64,000 bases of DNA from assembly GCF_012027305.1 (NCBI RefSeq), contig NZ_SNUF01000001.1, forward strand, positions 1,054,001 through 1,118,000, in the 5' to 3' direction. The notes beneath the pieces are model-generated. The model saw only the letters and a program-made list of their open reading frames with translations, searched no databases and was not told where the DNA came from. Numbering within the stretch: position 1 is the first letter of the stretch; every line of letters begins with the position of its first letter. Shown here piece after piece: positions 34,680 through 42,423 of this stretch. The stretch is from Thermococcus sp. MAR1. GTDB lineage: Archaea > Methanobacteriota_B > Thermococci > Thermococcales > Thermococcaceae. The position numbers and the translations under genes are program-made.

Positions 34680-35207
34680 ATGAGGATTGAGAGGGTGGAT
34701 GAGCCGCTTAGCCTTAAGGACGAACTGGTTCGCTTCGTCTTCAGGGTCTATCAGGGGACCGGCGGGGCTTACCCTGCCCTGGAGTGGGTGGAGGACAAGC
34801 CATCAACGGACGACTTCGAGGGATTCAGAGAAGTTTACGAACCGTTCCTTGAGTTTAGGCTTAGAGATGAGCTCGACGAGCTCTACGTTCTAAGGGATGA
34901 CGAAGGAAAAATCGCCGGAACGGTTGCCCTCGTCTACAACCTCGAAGGCAAGGACGTCTGGTGGGTGCCGGACGAAATCAAAGACGAGAGGACGGGGCTC
35001 GTCGAGTTCTTCATGGTCGATCCGGCGTACAAGGGCAGGGGATACGGCTCCCGGCTGCTGGAATTTGCCATCCAGCGCCTCAGGGAGCTTGGAAAGGTTC
35101 CCTACGTGATAACCTTCCCGGAGCTTGAGGCTTATTCATATTATATAAGAAAGGGCTTCACCAAGGTGATGGATTACAAAGAATTTGTCGTGCTGAAAAA
35201 AGAATGA
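34680..35207 (+). CDS. GNAT-family N-acetyltransferase
   Basis: A 175-residue acetyltransferase of the GNAT fold. The acetyl-CoA binding motif A is FFMVDPAYKGRGYGSRLLEFA (R/Q-x-x-G-x-G/A as KGRGYGS), preceded by the strand GKIAGTVALVYN and followed by PYVITFPELEAYSYYIRKGFTKVMDY. The acceptor is not predictable. It starts with ATG just after the TAACCTTTGG region, divergent from the ferritin-like gene with 54 bases between, and is probably leaderless. Confidence 0.85.
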   Translation: MRIERVDEPLSLKDELVRFVFRVYQGTGGAYPALEWVEDKPSTDDFEGFREVYEPFLEFRLRDELDELYVLRDDEGKIAGTVALVYNLEGKDVWWVPDEIKDERTGLVEFFMVDPAYKGRGYGSRLLEFAIQRLRELGKVPYVITFPELEAYSYYIRKGFTKVMDYKEFVVLKKE

Positions 35208-35270
35208 GTGGGCAGGTCTGTCCAGGAATCCTTTTATATGTCCAAAAGAAAACCCTCATAGTGAAGCTTT

Positions 35271-35840
35271 ATGAGAAAAGAAATCTTTGGGTTTCTGGTT
35301 CTTCTCCTCCTGATTGCTGGCACGTACTTGCTGGCCAAGGGAGAAGAAAAGCAGGGGAGTGATTATATTCCCAGTACAGCCGGCGTCATCCAGGTCACGG
35401 GGCTCGTTGAAAGGCCCTACAACATCACCTACGACGAGCTCTCAAAGCTCCCCTCAAAGGAGGTGGAGGCGGCGCTCTACTGCGTCGGCGAACCGGGAAA
35501 AGTCAGGAAAAACGGGACGTGGAAGGGCGTTCCACTAAAGACAGTCCTTGAGCTGGCAAAGCCCACAGGCGGGACATACAAGGTGGCCCTCTACGCCAGC
35601 GACGGTTTTACGACGGACTTCTACCTTGATACAGTGATGAGGGACGAGGACATCATCATAGCCTACGAACTCAACGGCGAGTTGATAACCCCGAGAATAG
35701 TCGCTCCGGGCAGGTGGGGCTACAAGTGGATAAAGTACCTCACGAAAATCGAGCTCGTAAGCTACGACTTCAAGGGCACGTGGGAGAGCGCCGGCTATCC
35801 GGACGACGCTTATATCACGGATCAATCCCCCGGCGGGTGA
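35271..35840 (+). CDS. Membrane-anchored molybdopterin protein of the sulfite oxidase/MsrP fold
   Basis: A 189-residue protein with an N-terminal signal anchor (FGFLVLLLLIAGTYLLA) and one Oxidored_molyb domain. Cys71 in AALYCVGEPGKV is at the position of the Mo-binding cysteine; WKGVPLKTVLELA, YKVALYASDGFTTDFYLD, IAYELNGELITP and RIVAPGRWGYKWIKYLTKIEL are family signatures. It should act outside the membrane as an oxidoreductase. A TATA box (CCTTTTATATGTCC) lies about 40 bases before the ATG. A small helical membrane protein follows five bases later and is the probable electron partner. Confidence 0.85.
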   Translation: MRKEIFGFLVLLLLIAGTYLLAKGEEKQGSDYIPSTAGVIQVTGLVERPYNITYDELSKLPSKEVEAALYCVGEPGKVRKNGTWKGVPLKTVLELAKPTGGTYKVALYASDGFTTDFYLDTVMRDEDIIIAYELNGELITPRIVAPGRWGYKWIKYLTKIELVSYDFKGTWESAGYPDDAYITDQSPGG

Positions 35841-35844
35841 GGAC

Positions 35845-36189
35845 ATGAAGGCAAAAACGGCCATAGCGATTGTAGAGTGGACCTCTCTGCCCCTGCTCCT
35901 CTTTGCTGGGCTGCTCGTCATAAGCGGCTACGGGCTGACGAGTGAAGCTGCCAGAAACGCTTCGCTGGGGCTTTTGACCTTCTCCCGCTCCCAGGCGATT
36001 CACCTCAGCCGGCTGGTTAAGCTGGGCTTCGTTTCTCTCCTGCTCCTCCACACCTACGCGGGAACGGAGGTACTGGCAAAGAAGATGGAAAAGAACAACC
36101 GGAAGCTCGCGGCGCTTATGGAGTACTCCGTACTTGCGTTTCTAATCTACGTGGGCTGGATAGCGGTGAACGGGGAGTTCGGGGGATAA
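35845..36189 (+). CDS. Small four-helix membrane protein, putative heme partner of the molybdoprotein
   Basis: A 114-residue protein with three to four helices (IAIVEWTSLPLLLFAGLLVISG, AIHLSRLVKLGFVSLLLLHTYAG, LMEYSVLAFLIYVGWIAV). Two histidines in or next to the central helix region (SQAIHLSRL and LLLHTYAG) are about 18 residues apart, the sort of spacing used for heme b in small cytochrome b membrane subunits. Sequence family not recognised; DUF4405-like is possible. It starts five bases after the sulfite-oxidase-fold gene, suggesting an MsrPQ-like pair. Confidence 0.65.
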   Translation: MKAKTAIAIVEWTSLPLLLFAGLLVISGYGLTSEAARNASLGLLTFSRSQAIHLSRLVKLGFVSLLLLHTYAGTEVLAKKMEKNNRKLAALMEYSVLAFLIYVGWIAVNGEFGG

Positions 36190-36191
36190 CC

Positions 36192-36899
36192 TCAGCCGGG
36201 GTTGCCGTTCTTAATCTCCGACGGTCGGAACATTCCGGCTACGTCATCGGCTATATCCCTGAACTCTCCCTTAAGATAGACCTTTCCACCGCTGATGACC
36301 ACCCCGTAGTCGGCCAGCCCCTCAAAGGGCTCCCATATGTGGCTTATGAGGACGAAGCTCCTGCCCTTCCCCTTCCATTTGCCTATGACCCGCACGATTT
36401 CGGCGACGCTCTCGAAGTCCACGTTGGCCAGGGGCTCGTCGAGGAATATCACGTCGGGTTCTCCCACAAAGGCCTGGGCAAGGCTCAGCCTCTTCAGCAT
36501 TCCCGAGGAGTAGCCCTCTATGCGCCTGTCGAGGGCGTCTTCGATGCCGAAGAATCGGGCGGCCTTTTCCACATCGCTCCTATCTGCCCCTCGTGCCCTG
36601 GCTATGAACTCCAGCCACTCCCCTCCGGTAGTCAGCTTTGGAAACCTCCCTGGGTCGAAGGCCACCCCGATGCCCTTCCTCACATCCGGGTGTTTCCAGG
36701 GGTTCTTTCCGAGGAGCTTCACGGTTCCCTTGGTGGGCTTGTAGAGGCCCAGTGCGACCTTCATGAAGGTGCTCTTTCCACCACCATTGGGCCCGAGGAT
36801 CAGCGTCAGGCCCTCGGGTATATCGACGGTGACTCCCTGCAGGGCTTTTATCGGCCCAAAGTGCTTGTGAAGATCCCTTGCCTCGATTACCGCGCTCAT
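36192..36899 (-). CDS. ABC transporter ATP-binding protein
   Basis: A 235-residue nucleotide-binding subunit. Walker A is LGPNGGGKSTFM, the signature is YSSGMLKRLSLAQAF, and Walker B is PDVIFLDEPLANVDF, with the switch histidine in LISHIWEP. It belongs to the ABC-2 exporter group (CcmA-like). ATG 36899 overlaps the upstream stop codon (ATGA), and the longer in-frame extension is rejected because it lacks a ribosome site. Together with the next two genes it forms an exporter module. Confidence 0.9.
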   Translation of the reverse strand: MSAVIEARDLHKHFGPIKALQGVTVDIPEGLTLILGPNGGGKSTFMKVALGLYKPTKGTVKLLGKNPWKHPDVRKGIGVAFDPGRFPKLTTGGEWLEFIARARGADRSDVEKAARFFGIEDALDRRIEGYSSGMLKRLSLAQAFVGEPDVIFLDEPLANVDFESVAEIVRVIGKWKGKGRSFVLISHIWEPFEGLADYGVVISGGKVYLKGEFRDIADDVAGMFRPSEIKNGNPG

Positions 36900-37333
36900 C
36901 TCCTTCCACCTCCAAGCAGGGTAAGCGCTAAAAGCCCCCCGAATAAAGCCGAAGCCCACAGGTGTGCCGACTTCTGCTTCCCCGGAAAGCCCACGTCAAT
37001 CGGGGTTATCGTTATCGTGATGCCCCGGCTGGAGTTCCCGCTGAAGTCGTAGAAGCCCGGGTGGGGAAAGACCAGCGCGAAGGCCCCGTTGCCCGCCACT
37101 TCTCCGGTGAATATCGTCTCCCCCGTCTGAAGGTCCTTCACCTTGAACTCCCCGGTTCCAACGGCGTAGAGCTTCACCGACGCCATTGATGATATGTAGA
37201 CGGCGGTCGCTTCCCTCCCGGACACGAAGACCGTTTTGTAGTGGACATCGCTCGGTTTGAGGTTCGACTGAAGGACCAGGCTCACCAGCGAGACGAGCAT
37301 CAGGGTGAGGAGGAGAGCCTTGAAGAGCCTCAT
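36896..37333 (-). CDS. Small membrane-anchored protein of an ABC export module
   Basis: A 145-residue protein with an N-terminal signal (LFKALLLTLMLVSLVSLVL), a beta-rich extracytoplasmic domain (VFVSGREATAVYISSMASVKLYAVG; FTGEVAGNGAFALVFPHPGFYDF) and a C-terminal helix (SALFGGLLALTLLGG) followed by GRR. Family not recognised. It overlaps its neighbours on both sides by four bases, between the ATPase and the permease, so it is likely part of the transporter or its exported-substrate handling. Confidence 0.7.
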   Translation of the reverse strand: MRLFKALLLTLMLVSLVSLVLQSNLKPSDVHYKTVFVSGREATAVYISSMASVKLYAVGTGEFKVKDLQTGETIFTGEVAGNGAFALVFPHPGFYDFSGNSSRGITITITPIDVGFPGKQKSAHLWASALFGGLLALTLLGGGRR

Positions 37334-38082
37334 CTCACGTCCCTCCAGTTGCCGACAAGTATGTAAAGGACAAGGAACGCCAGCGCCGGGAGGAGGGTCA
37401 TCTTCACGAAGGCCCACGAGAACACCGGGTCAGACCACGCTGAAATCGTCGCGGATTTGTAGTCTATCAGGACATTCCTCCACGGCACCGGCCCGTACCA
37501 GTTCGTCCCCAGAAACTCCGGAAGGTAGAGCGCTATGAATCCACCGAAGATGGAGACGTAGGTGTTCGGTGATGCTATCGCTATCAGGGCCGCGACCGAG
37601 GTCATGAAAAGCAGGACGGAGAGGTAGAAGAACGCCATCTGGGCCACGTGGACTTTCAGAGCGCTGAGCACGGCATCGGGGGTTGCCGAGAAGTGCAGGG
37701 CAAAGACAAGGAGGTAAACCGCAAAGATGAAGATGAAGAGCACGAGAAAAGCCGCCAGGAACTTGGCGAGGAGGATTCTAACCCTCGAAACTGGGAGGGA
37801 ATACACCGAGAGGGCAACCCCCTCGTCCCTTTCGAGCCTCACCGCCAGGGTTATTATGAAGGGCACGAGTATAGCCAGGAGCAGGTAAACGTCGCCGGTG
37901 AAGGCCGTTCGGAAGACCAAACCAAGTATACCCACCCCGTGAGGCCCGCCATGGGAACTGGCGCTCCAGGTCAGGTAGTACCTCTTCATCACGGTTCCAA
38001 CGAGAACAGCCCCGACCGAGACCAGGGCCAGAGTTAAGGGGGAGCGGAGCTCCCAGCGGAGGACTTCCTTCACCGCCTCCAC
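37330..38082 (-). CDS. ABC-2 type permease
   Basis: A 250-residue permease with six helices (LALVSVGAVLVGTVM, VYLLLAILVPFIITLAV, FLAAFLVLFIFIFAVYLLVF, MAFFYLSVLLFMTSVAALIA, and two more), and the ABC-2 feature of a strongly conserved LERDEGVALSVYSLPVSRVRILLAKFL after helix two, typical of NosY-like permeases. It would form the membrane channel for the ATP-binding protein two genes downstream. It overlaps its upstream neighbour's end by 13 bases. Confidence 0.85.
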   Translation of the reverse strand: MEAVKEVLRWELRSPLTLALVSVGAVLVGTVMKRYYLTWSASSHGGPHGVGILGLVFRTAFTGDVYLLLAILVPFIITLAVRLERDEGVALSVYSLPVSRVRILLAKFLAAFLVLFIFIFAVYLLVFALHFSATPDAVLSALKVHVAQMAFFYLSVLLFMTSVAALIAIASPNTYVSIFGGFIALYLPEFLGTNWYGPVPWRNVLIDYKSATISAWSDPVFSWAFVKMTLLPALAFLVLYILVGNWRDVR

Positions 38083-39110
38083 CTCCAGAGGACGAGCACG
38101 CCAAGAACGATAGCTATACCAACGACGGCTACGATGGCGGTTCTGGATGGCCCCTCGTCGGGGAGCTCTGCTGGCTTAGTGAAGTCTATGTTGGTCTCGG
38201 CCAGGACGAGGCCGAAGGGCGGCATCTTGTTGCTCTCCTTGATCTCCTCCTCGTGCTCCCTCGCTAACTCAGTGTCCTGGATCATAGCCTCACTTATTCC
38301 AAGAACTTTCCACAGGGGACTGAACGGGGTGAAGAAAGCTATTGCCAGACCACTTGAGCCGTCGTAGAGGAGGACGCATTTTCCAAAGCCACTCTCTCCC
38401 TTCATCATGTTCGTGTGGGCCATGTAAACTGGAGCGTTGAACTCGCCGTAGTATGTCAAAGCAGTCGAGTTTATCATCTTGACGTTCTCAACCTTTAGCC
38501 CCGGCAGTATCTCAAGTCCCGTTATGTTGGCAGGGTTTTCGGCCCAGAGGAAGTTCTTTCCCACAGGACTCCCGTTGACGTAGATATCGCCCGTCTTCAG
38601 ATCGAGCTCAAAAGCATTTCCCCATGAGGGAGTCTCGGGTATAAGGGATTCGTTAAAGAGATGACCAACCCCTTCCTCAATTGTCAGTCCTATTCTCCCA
38701 CTGACCCCCACCTCGGAATAGCTGTTTTCGCAGATGGTCACGTTCCTTAACTGACTGCTAATTTTCAGACATTCTCCACCAGTGAAGTTGTACTTCTCCT
38801 GATACCTTCGGAGTATCTCCCTTGCCGTTTCCTCATCCAGGGTTTTCTGAACACTTTTCGTGCAGTTAAAACCTCGGAGAAGAACGGACATTTGGACTCG
38901 ATCCCCAGTAACTTTAAGGACGCGCCACGTAAGTTCAATCCCCTGACAAGCATATGTGATATATCCATCAGAAGTATTGGTCTCGATAGTAAGCATCTGA
39001 CCCCTGGAAATGTATTTCGCATAAATCCCTTCCTTGAACCAGTAGGGCGTTGCCGAGACGAGCGGTACCATCAAGACGAGGACTATTACCAACACTGCCA
39101 GACGCCTCAT
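38070..39110 (-). CDS. Secreted, C-terminally membrane-anchored protein of unknown function
   Basis: A 346-residue protein: signal peptide (LAVLVIVLVLMVPLVSATPY), a large ectodomain with many N-glycosylation sequons and a few cysteines (YACQGIEL, GFNCTKS, GGECLKIS, VTICEN), and a C-terminal membrane helix (TAIVAVVGIAIVLGVLVLW) followed by RWRR. No enzyme motif was recognised. ATG 39110 lies behind GGGGCGAT. It heads the ABC exporter operon and might be the receptor or substrate-facing component; similarly built proteins are encoded at 62519 and, broken, at 13899. Confidence 0.72.
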   Translation of the reverse strand: MRRLAVLVIVLVLMVPLVSATPYWFKEGIYAKYISRGQMLTIETNTSDGYITYACQGIELTWRVLKVTGDRVQMSVLLRGFNCTKSVQKTLDEETAREILRRYQEKYNFTGGECLKISSQLRNVTICENSYSEVGVSGRIGLTIEEGVGHLFNESLIPETPSWGNAFELDLKTGDIYVNGSPVGKNFLWAENPANITGLEILPGLKVENVKMINSTALTYYGEFNAPVYMAHTNMMKGESGFGKCVLLYDGSSGLAIAFFTPFSPLWKVLGISEAMIQDTELAREHEEEIKESNKMPPFGLVLAETNIDFTKPAELPDEGPSRTAIVAVVGIAIVLGVLVLWRWRR

Positions 39111-39324
39111 AGAATCGCCCCCTCGGACGCGAGAAGGGTCCAATCGGATTCTATTCCCCATCGCCCCCCCAAACAGGGTTTTGCACTCAATGTTACATCT
39201 TAATCGTTTATTAGCCTTTCGGTGTTAAGAAGTTTTAACAAGACAACTCAAGCAATTATAAAGACAAAACTCATCATGCAAATCAAGCTGAACACTGAAA
39301 AAAGTAAGTCCCAGCCAGAGTTCA

Positions 39325-39601
39325 TCAGCATTCGGCCTTGAGAACCTCATGATAGAACTCGATCGGCTTGAGTATCCTGACGACGTGGGTTCCAAGGCTT
39401 AGAGTTTTGTTGTCGCCCCCTCAACTCCAAGAGGTCCTTGTCCCACGTTAGGATGTATTCAGCCTTCGCTTTATAGGCTATACCCAGCCATTTATTATCG
39501 TCCGGATTTCTGGAGAAGTTAAACGTTTCAAAAGAGGGAATCACAACCGAGCCCTTCAGGTATCTCGCTAGGACGACGTTGGTGTCCATAACGACCCTCA
39601 T
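39325..39601 (-). pseudogene. vapC: Degraded VapC-like PIN-domain toxin
   Basis: The start MRVVMDTNVVLARYLKG keeps the first PIN aspartate, and NPDDNKWLGIAYKAKAEYILTWDKDLLEL keeps the later acidic residues, but about 60 residues normally between them are missing. After GRQQ the frame changes: taking one A out of the A4 run near 39412 continues the PIN ending (TLSLGTHVVRILKPIEFYHEVL) to a stop at 39325. So the gene has an internal deletion and a frameshift, and is probably inactive, while the antitoxin upstream looks intact. Confidence 0.7.
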
Positions 39602-39921
39602 TCCCCAGCACCTGTGAGCCTCCGAAATTCCCCTTCAACCTCTTTCAAAACCTTCTCCACTTCCGGCCATTCGTCATCGAATTCTCCCTTGGCCAGCCTC
39701 CTCCGAGCTTCTTCCACTTCGGCTTTAATATCATCTCGTGTGAGCCCTCTGGCCACTTCTCTGGCTTCTTCCAACATTATCTGGCCAAGAGTTACTGTAA
39801 CAGCAAATTTAATAAAATCGGAGCGGCTCCTGAACTCTTTTTTCATTACCAGCTCGTCTATTTTCTTGACCACATATCCCGGGAGTCTCACGGAAATCGG
39901 GTATTCCACCCTCTCCGCCAT
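39598..39921 (-). CDS. vapB: Ribbon-helix-helix antitoxin (VapB-like)
   Basis: A 107-residue protein with an N-terminal RHH DNA-binding domain (YPISVRLPGYVVKKIDELVMKKEFRSRSDFIKFAVTV) and a charged helical C-terminal part that would wrap the toxin (RDDIKAEVEEARRRLAKGEFDDEWPEVEKVL). It overlaps the broken PIN gene by four bases. A TATA-like TTTTAAATACTATT lies about 35 bases upstream. Such antitoxins repress their own promoter. Confidence 0.82.
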   Translation of the reverse strand: MAERVEYPISVRLPGYVVKKIDELVMKKEFRSRSDFIKFAVTVTLGQIMLEEAREVARGLTRDDIKAEVEEARRRLAKGEFDDEWPEVEKVLKEVEGEFRRLTGAGE

Positions 39922-39996
39922 TCACACCACCAATACAAATTCACTACAATAGTATTTAAAACTGATGGATGCCCCCAAGAAAAATGTAGGGGGCAA

Positions 39997-40521
39997 TCAG
40001 AAGTTGAAGTTTATGTCCTTCATCAGCTGGTCGTAGAACTCCTCCTTGTATATGTCCGGGTAGCGCGTTATGTAGTCGTACTGCTTGCGGAGGATGTTGT
40101 AGTGGTTCCTCTCCATGTCGGCGAGCATCTCAAGCATTAGCTTCGTCTTCTCTGTGGCGGCGTAGCCGGCGAGCTCTTTATAAAGCTTCTCGCTGACGAG
40201 CTCGGCCTGCATGGCTATCTCGTAGACCTCATCGATGTTAACGTCAGGCTTCTTGATCGCCTCGGCCATCTTCTCGGCTATGACCCGGAACTCCGCCATG
40301 ACGTCGATGTTTATCTTCTTCGGCTCGGTCCTCTCCCCCTCAAACTTCTCGGCCATCTTTTCTATTATCTCGCGGTGCTTATCTTCTTCCTTGGCTAAGA
40401 AGAGCAACTCATCCCTTATGATGTCGCTCTTGGTCAGGGAGGCGAGTTTTTCATAGGCCTCCTTGGCCCTTATCTCGGAGTTTATGGCAATCTCAAAAAC
40501 TTCCTTGTCCGTTATCTCCAT
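39997..40521 (-). CDS. Ferritin-like/rubrerythrin-related diiron protein
   Basis: A 174-residue two-repeat ferritin-fold protein: IAINSEIRAKEAYEKLASL with FLAKEEDKHREIIEKMAEKF, and IAMQAELVSEKLYKELAGY with MLADMERNHYNILRKQYDYI. Each repeat has E...ExxH. The C-terminal tail is aromatic and acidic. It is the ninth and last ferritin-fold gene of the island, separated from the others by the molybdoprotein, ABC and VapBC genes. ATG follows GAGGTGATTTTCG. Confidence 0.82.
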   Translation of the reverse strand: MEITDKEVFEIAINSEIRAKEAYEKLASLTKSDIIRDELLFLAKEEDKHREIIEKMAEKFEGERTEPKKINIDVMAEFRVIAEKMAEAIKKPDVNIDEVYEIAMQAELVSEKLYKELAGYAATEKTKLMLEMLADMERNHYNILRKQYDYITRYPDIYKEEFYDQLMKDINFNF

Positions 40522-40681
40522 CGAAAATCACCTCAGCATAGATTGGTGAAGGAGGATATTAACGTTATGGCGCAAATCTGGTTATCATTTCGTCGGGTGT
40601 GATGAGAGAAGTCGACACAGTTTTGACTAAATGCCCATAAAAGGTATTTTTTCTGACGTTTAAACAGTAGAACTCCGAATA

Positions 40682-40725
40682 AGATTATAAACCTCCAAAG
40701 GCAGGTTGGCATGTTGGTGGAGGTG
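40682..40725 (+). promoter_or_regulatory. Promoter and strong ribosome site at the head of the histidine operon
   Basis: AGATTATAAACC (about 40682-40693) is a TATA box. GGTGGAGGTG at 40716-40725 is a full-strength Shine-Dalgarno sequence, six bases before ATG 40732 and not before hisZ. So the first translated element of this transcript is the short ORF, with hisZ following. Confidence 0.65.
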
Positions 40726-40731
40726 TCAAAC

Positions 40732-40894
40732 ATGAGAGAATCTGAGAGAGCTGACCCCAAATACACCCTTGAGAACCAGATAATAGTCCCTTCTTCCGTA
40801 AGATACTGCCATCATTGACTCTTCTGGAACACCGTTAGACCCGGACAGTTGCACTGTTAATCTCGTGGATAAAGCCCAGGAGGGGTTAGTGTGA
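40732..40894 (+). other. Short leader ORF (28 codons, ending His-His-stop) with a +1-frame continuation to hisZ
   Basis: ATG 40732 opens a 28-codon ORF (MRESERADPKYTLENQIIVP, then SSVRYCHH) that stops at TGA 40816-40818. In the +1 frame the sequence stays open from CAT-CAT-(T)-GAC onwards (DSSGTPLDPDSCTVNLVDKA) and ends at TGA 40892-40894, overlapping the hisZ GTG start by four bases, exactly as neighbouring his genes overlap. Either this is a small gene of about 53 codons broken by one base, or a leader peptide with a regulatory frameshift at tandem histidine codons. I do not recognise the protein. Apart from this the 369-base gap before hisZ holds only promoters. Confidence 0.5.
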
Positions 40895-41781
40895 GAAAGG
40901 GCCTGCTCTTTGAATCCGGGAGACTATCAGAGGTTGGAAAATATCTGAGGAGAACCTTCGAGCTTTGGGGTTATCGGGAGATCTTCCTTCCCGCAATCGA
41001 GGAGTACAGTAAGAATCTGAGAAAGGGAACTAAGTTCGCCTACAACAACGGGTTCTACGTTATAAAACCCGACATAACGTCGCAGATACTGGAGAACATC
41101 AAGGAGCCGCCGGAAAGGCTTAAACTCTACTACATCAGCGAGGTTCTCGACGGTGGTGTAAGGGGGCAGTGGCAGGCGGGGGTGGAGTACATAGGCGGAG
41201 ACGTCACGAAAATGGCCGCCGAGGTGCTCCTCACGGTCATAACCGCCCTCGAAGCGGTGGGGATAGAGGAGTTCTACATAGACATCGGGAGCCTGAAGGT
41301 CTGGGAGGAAGCCACTGAGGAAATAGCAGAGTTCAGGGGAGAAGTCTACAGGGCACTCGTGAGGAGGAACTTCGAGATAATAGAGCGTCTCCCGATAAGT
41401 GGGGAGAAAAAGGAGGAGCTGTGGAGGCTTTTCAACTTCTGGGGAAAGGAGAGCGGTTATCAGAAGCTTGACAGAATAGTCGAGGCTGTCAACGACGAGA
41501 GGCTGTTCATAGACTTTGGCACCGTCAGGCCACTCCCATACTACCGCGACATACTCTTCGAGATTTATTCACCCGAGCTTGGAAAGCCCCTCGGGGGTGG
41601 AGGGGAGTACACCTTCAAAGGAAGGCCCGCCTTCGGCTTTGCCTTTGACATGGGAGCACTCTCGAAGCTCTTCAGAAAGAAAGGAGACCGGAACAGGAAG
41701 AGGCTGAGCGGAGAGCCCAGGGAAGTCTTCACCGAGGCCAAAAGGCTTGTGAGGATGGGCATTCCGGTGGAGGTGGAGTGA
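40891..41781 (+). CDS. hisZ: ATP phosphoribosyltransferase regulatory subunit HisZ
   Basis: A catalytically inactive histidyl-tRNA-synthetase paralogue that activates the short form of HisG and confers histidine feedback. Class II synthetase motifs remain: GYREIFLPAIEEYSK (motif 1 region), ITSQILENIKEPPERLKLYYISEVL (motif 2 region) and GGGGEYTFKGRPAFGFAFDM (motif 3-like). At 296 residues it lacks the anticodon-binding domain of HisS. It starts with GTG behind AGGAGGGGTT. The short HisG follows directly. Confidence 0.9.
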   Translation: MRKGLLFESGRLSEVGKYLRRTFELWGYREIFLPAIEEYSKNLRKGTKFAYNNGFYVIKPDITSQILENIKEPPERLKLYYISEVLDGGVRGQWQAGVEYIGGDVTKMAAEVLLTVITALEAVGIEEFYIDIGSLKVWEEATEEIAEFRGEVYRALVRRNFEIIERLPISGEKKEELWRLFNFWGKESGYQKLDRIVEAVNDERLFIDFGTVRPLPYYRDILFEIYSPELGKPLGGGGEYTFKGRPAFGFAFDMGALSKLFRKKGDRNRKRLSGEPREVFTEAKRLVRMGIPVEVE

Positions 41782-42423
41782 ATGAAGCGTTCCAACGGCT
41801 CTCCAATAAGGTTCGTCCTCCCCAAGGGCAGGCTCCTCCAGGGTTCGCTGGAAGTCCTGAGGAGAGCAGGAATCGAGCTGAGAGCCCCCGCGGAGAGGAG
41901 GCTCATTGAGAGGGTTGGCAGCTACGAGGTTCTCCTTGCGAGGGCATTCGACGTTCCGGTTTACGTTGAGTACGGAATCGATGTTGGCATATCCGGGAGC
42001 GATGTCGTGGAGGAGCGCGGGAGCGACGTCCTAATACCCCTCGAACTTCCCTTCGGGAAGTGCAGGCTCAGCATAGCCATGCCGGCTGATAAGGCCGTGG
42101 AACCAGAGGAGATGGACGGGTATCGGATAGCCACCAAGTATCCGAGGATAACGAGGCGCTTCTTCGAGGGACTCGACGTCGAGGTGGAAATCCTGAAGCT
42201 CCACGGGAGCATCGAGCTGGCGCCGAAGATAGGGATAGCCGACGCGATAGTGGACATCGTCGAGACCGGGAGCACGCTCCGCGCCAACGGCCTCGTCGAG
42301 GTGGAAAAGGTAATGGACGTCTCAGCTCTGCTCCTCGTGAATAGAATAGCCCAGAAGACCAAGTTTGAGGAGATAAACGAGCTCGTCTTTGCGGTAAAGG
42401 AGGTGATTAGGAATGGATTTTGA
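41782..42423 (+). CDS. hisG: ATP phosphoribosyltransferase HisG, short form
   Basis: Catalyses the first step of histidine synthesis, joining ATP and [46 protein letters not shown] and the PRPP loop [18 protein letters not shown] are signatures. The 213-residue length shows the short form without the C-terminal regulatory domain, which explains the HisZ gene immediately upstream. The start ATG touches the hisZ stop codon; the end overlaps hisD by 11 bases. Confidence 0.95.
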   Translation: MKRSNGSPIRFVLPKGRLLQGSLEVLRRAGIELRAPAERRLIERVGSYEVLLARAFDVPVYVEYGIDVGISGSDVVEERGSDVLIPLELPFGKCRLSIAMPADKAVEPEEMDGYRIATKYPRITRRFFEGLDVEVEILKLHGSIELAPKIGIADAIVDIVETGSTLRANGLVEVEKVMDVSALLLVNRIAQKTKFEEINELVFAVKEVIRNGF

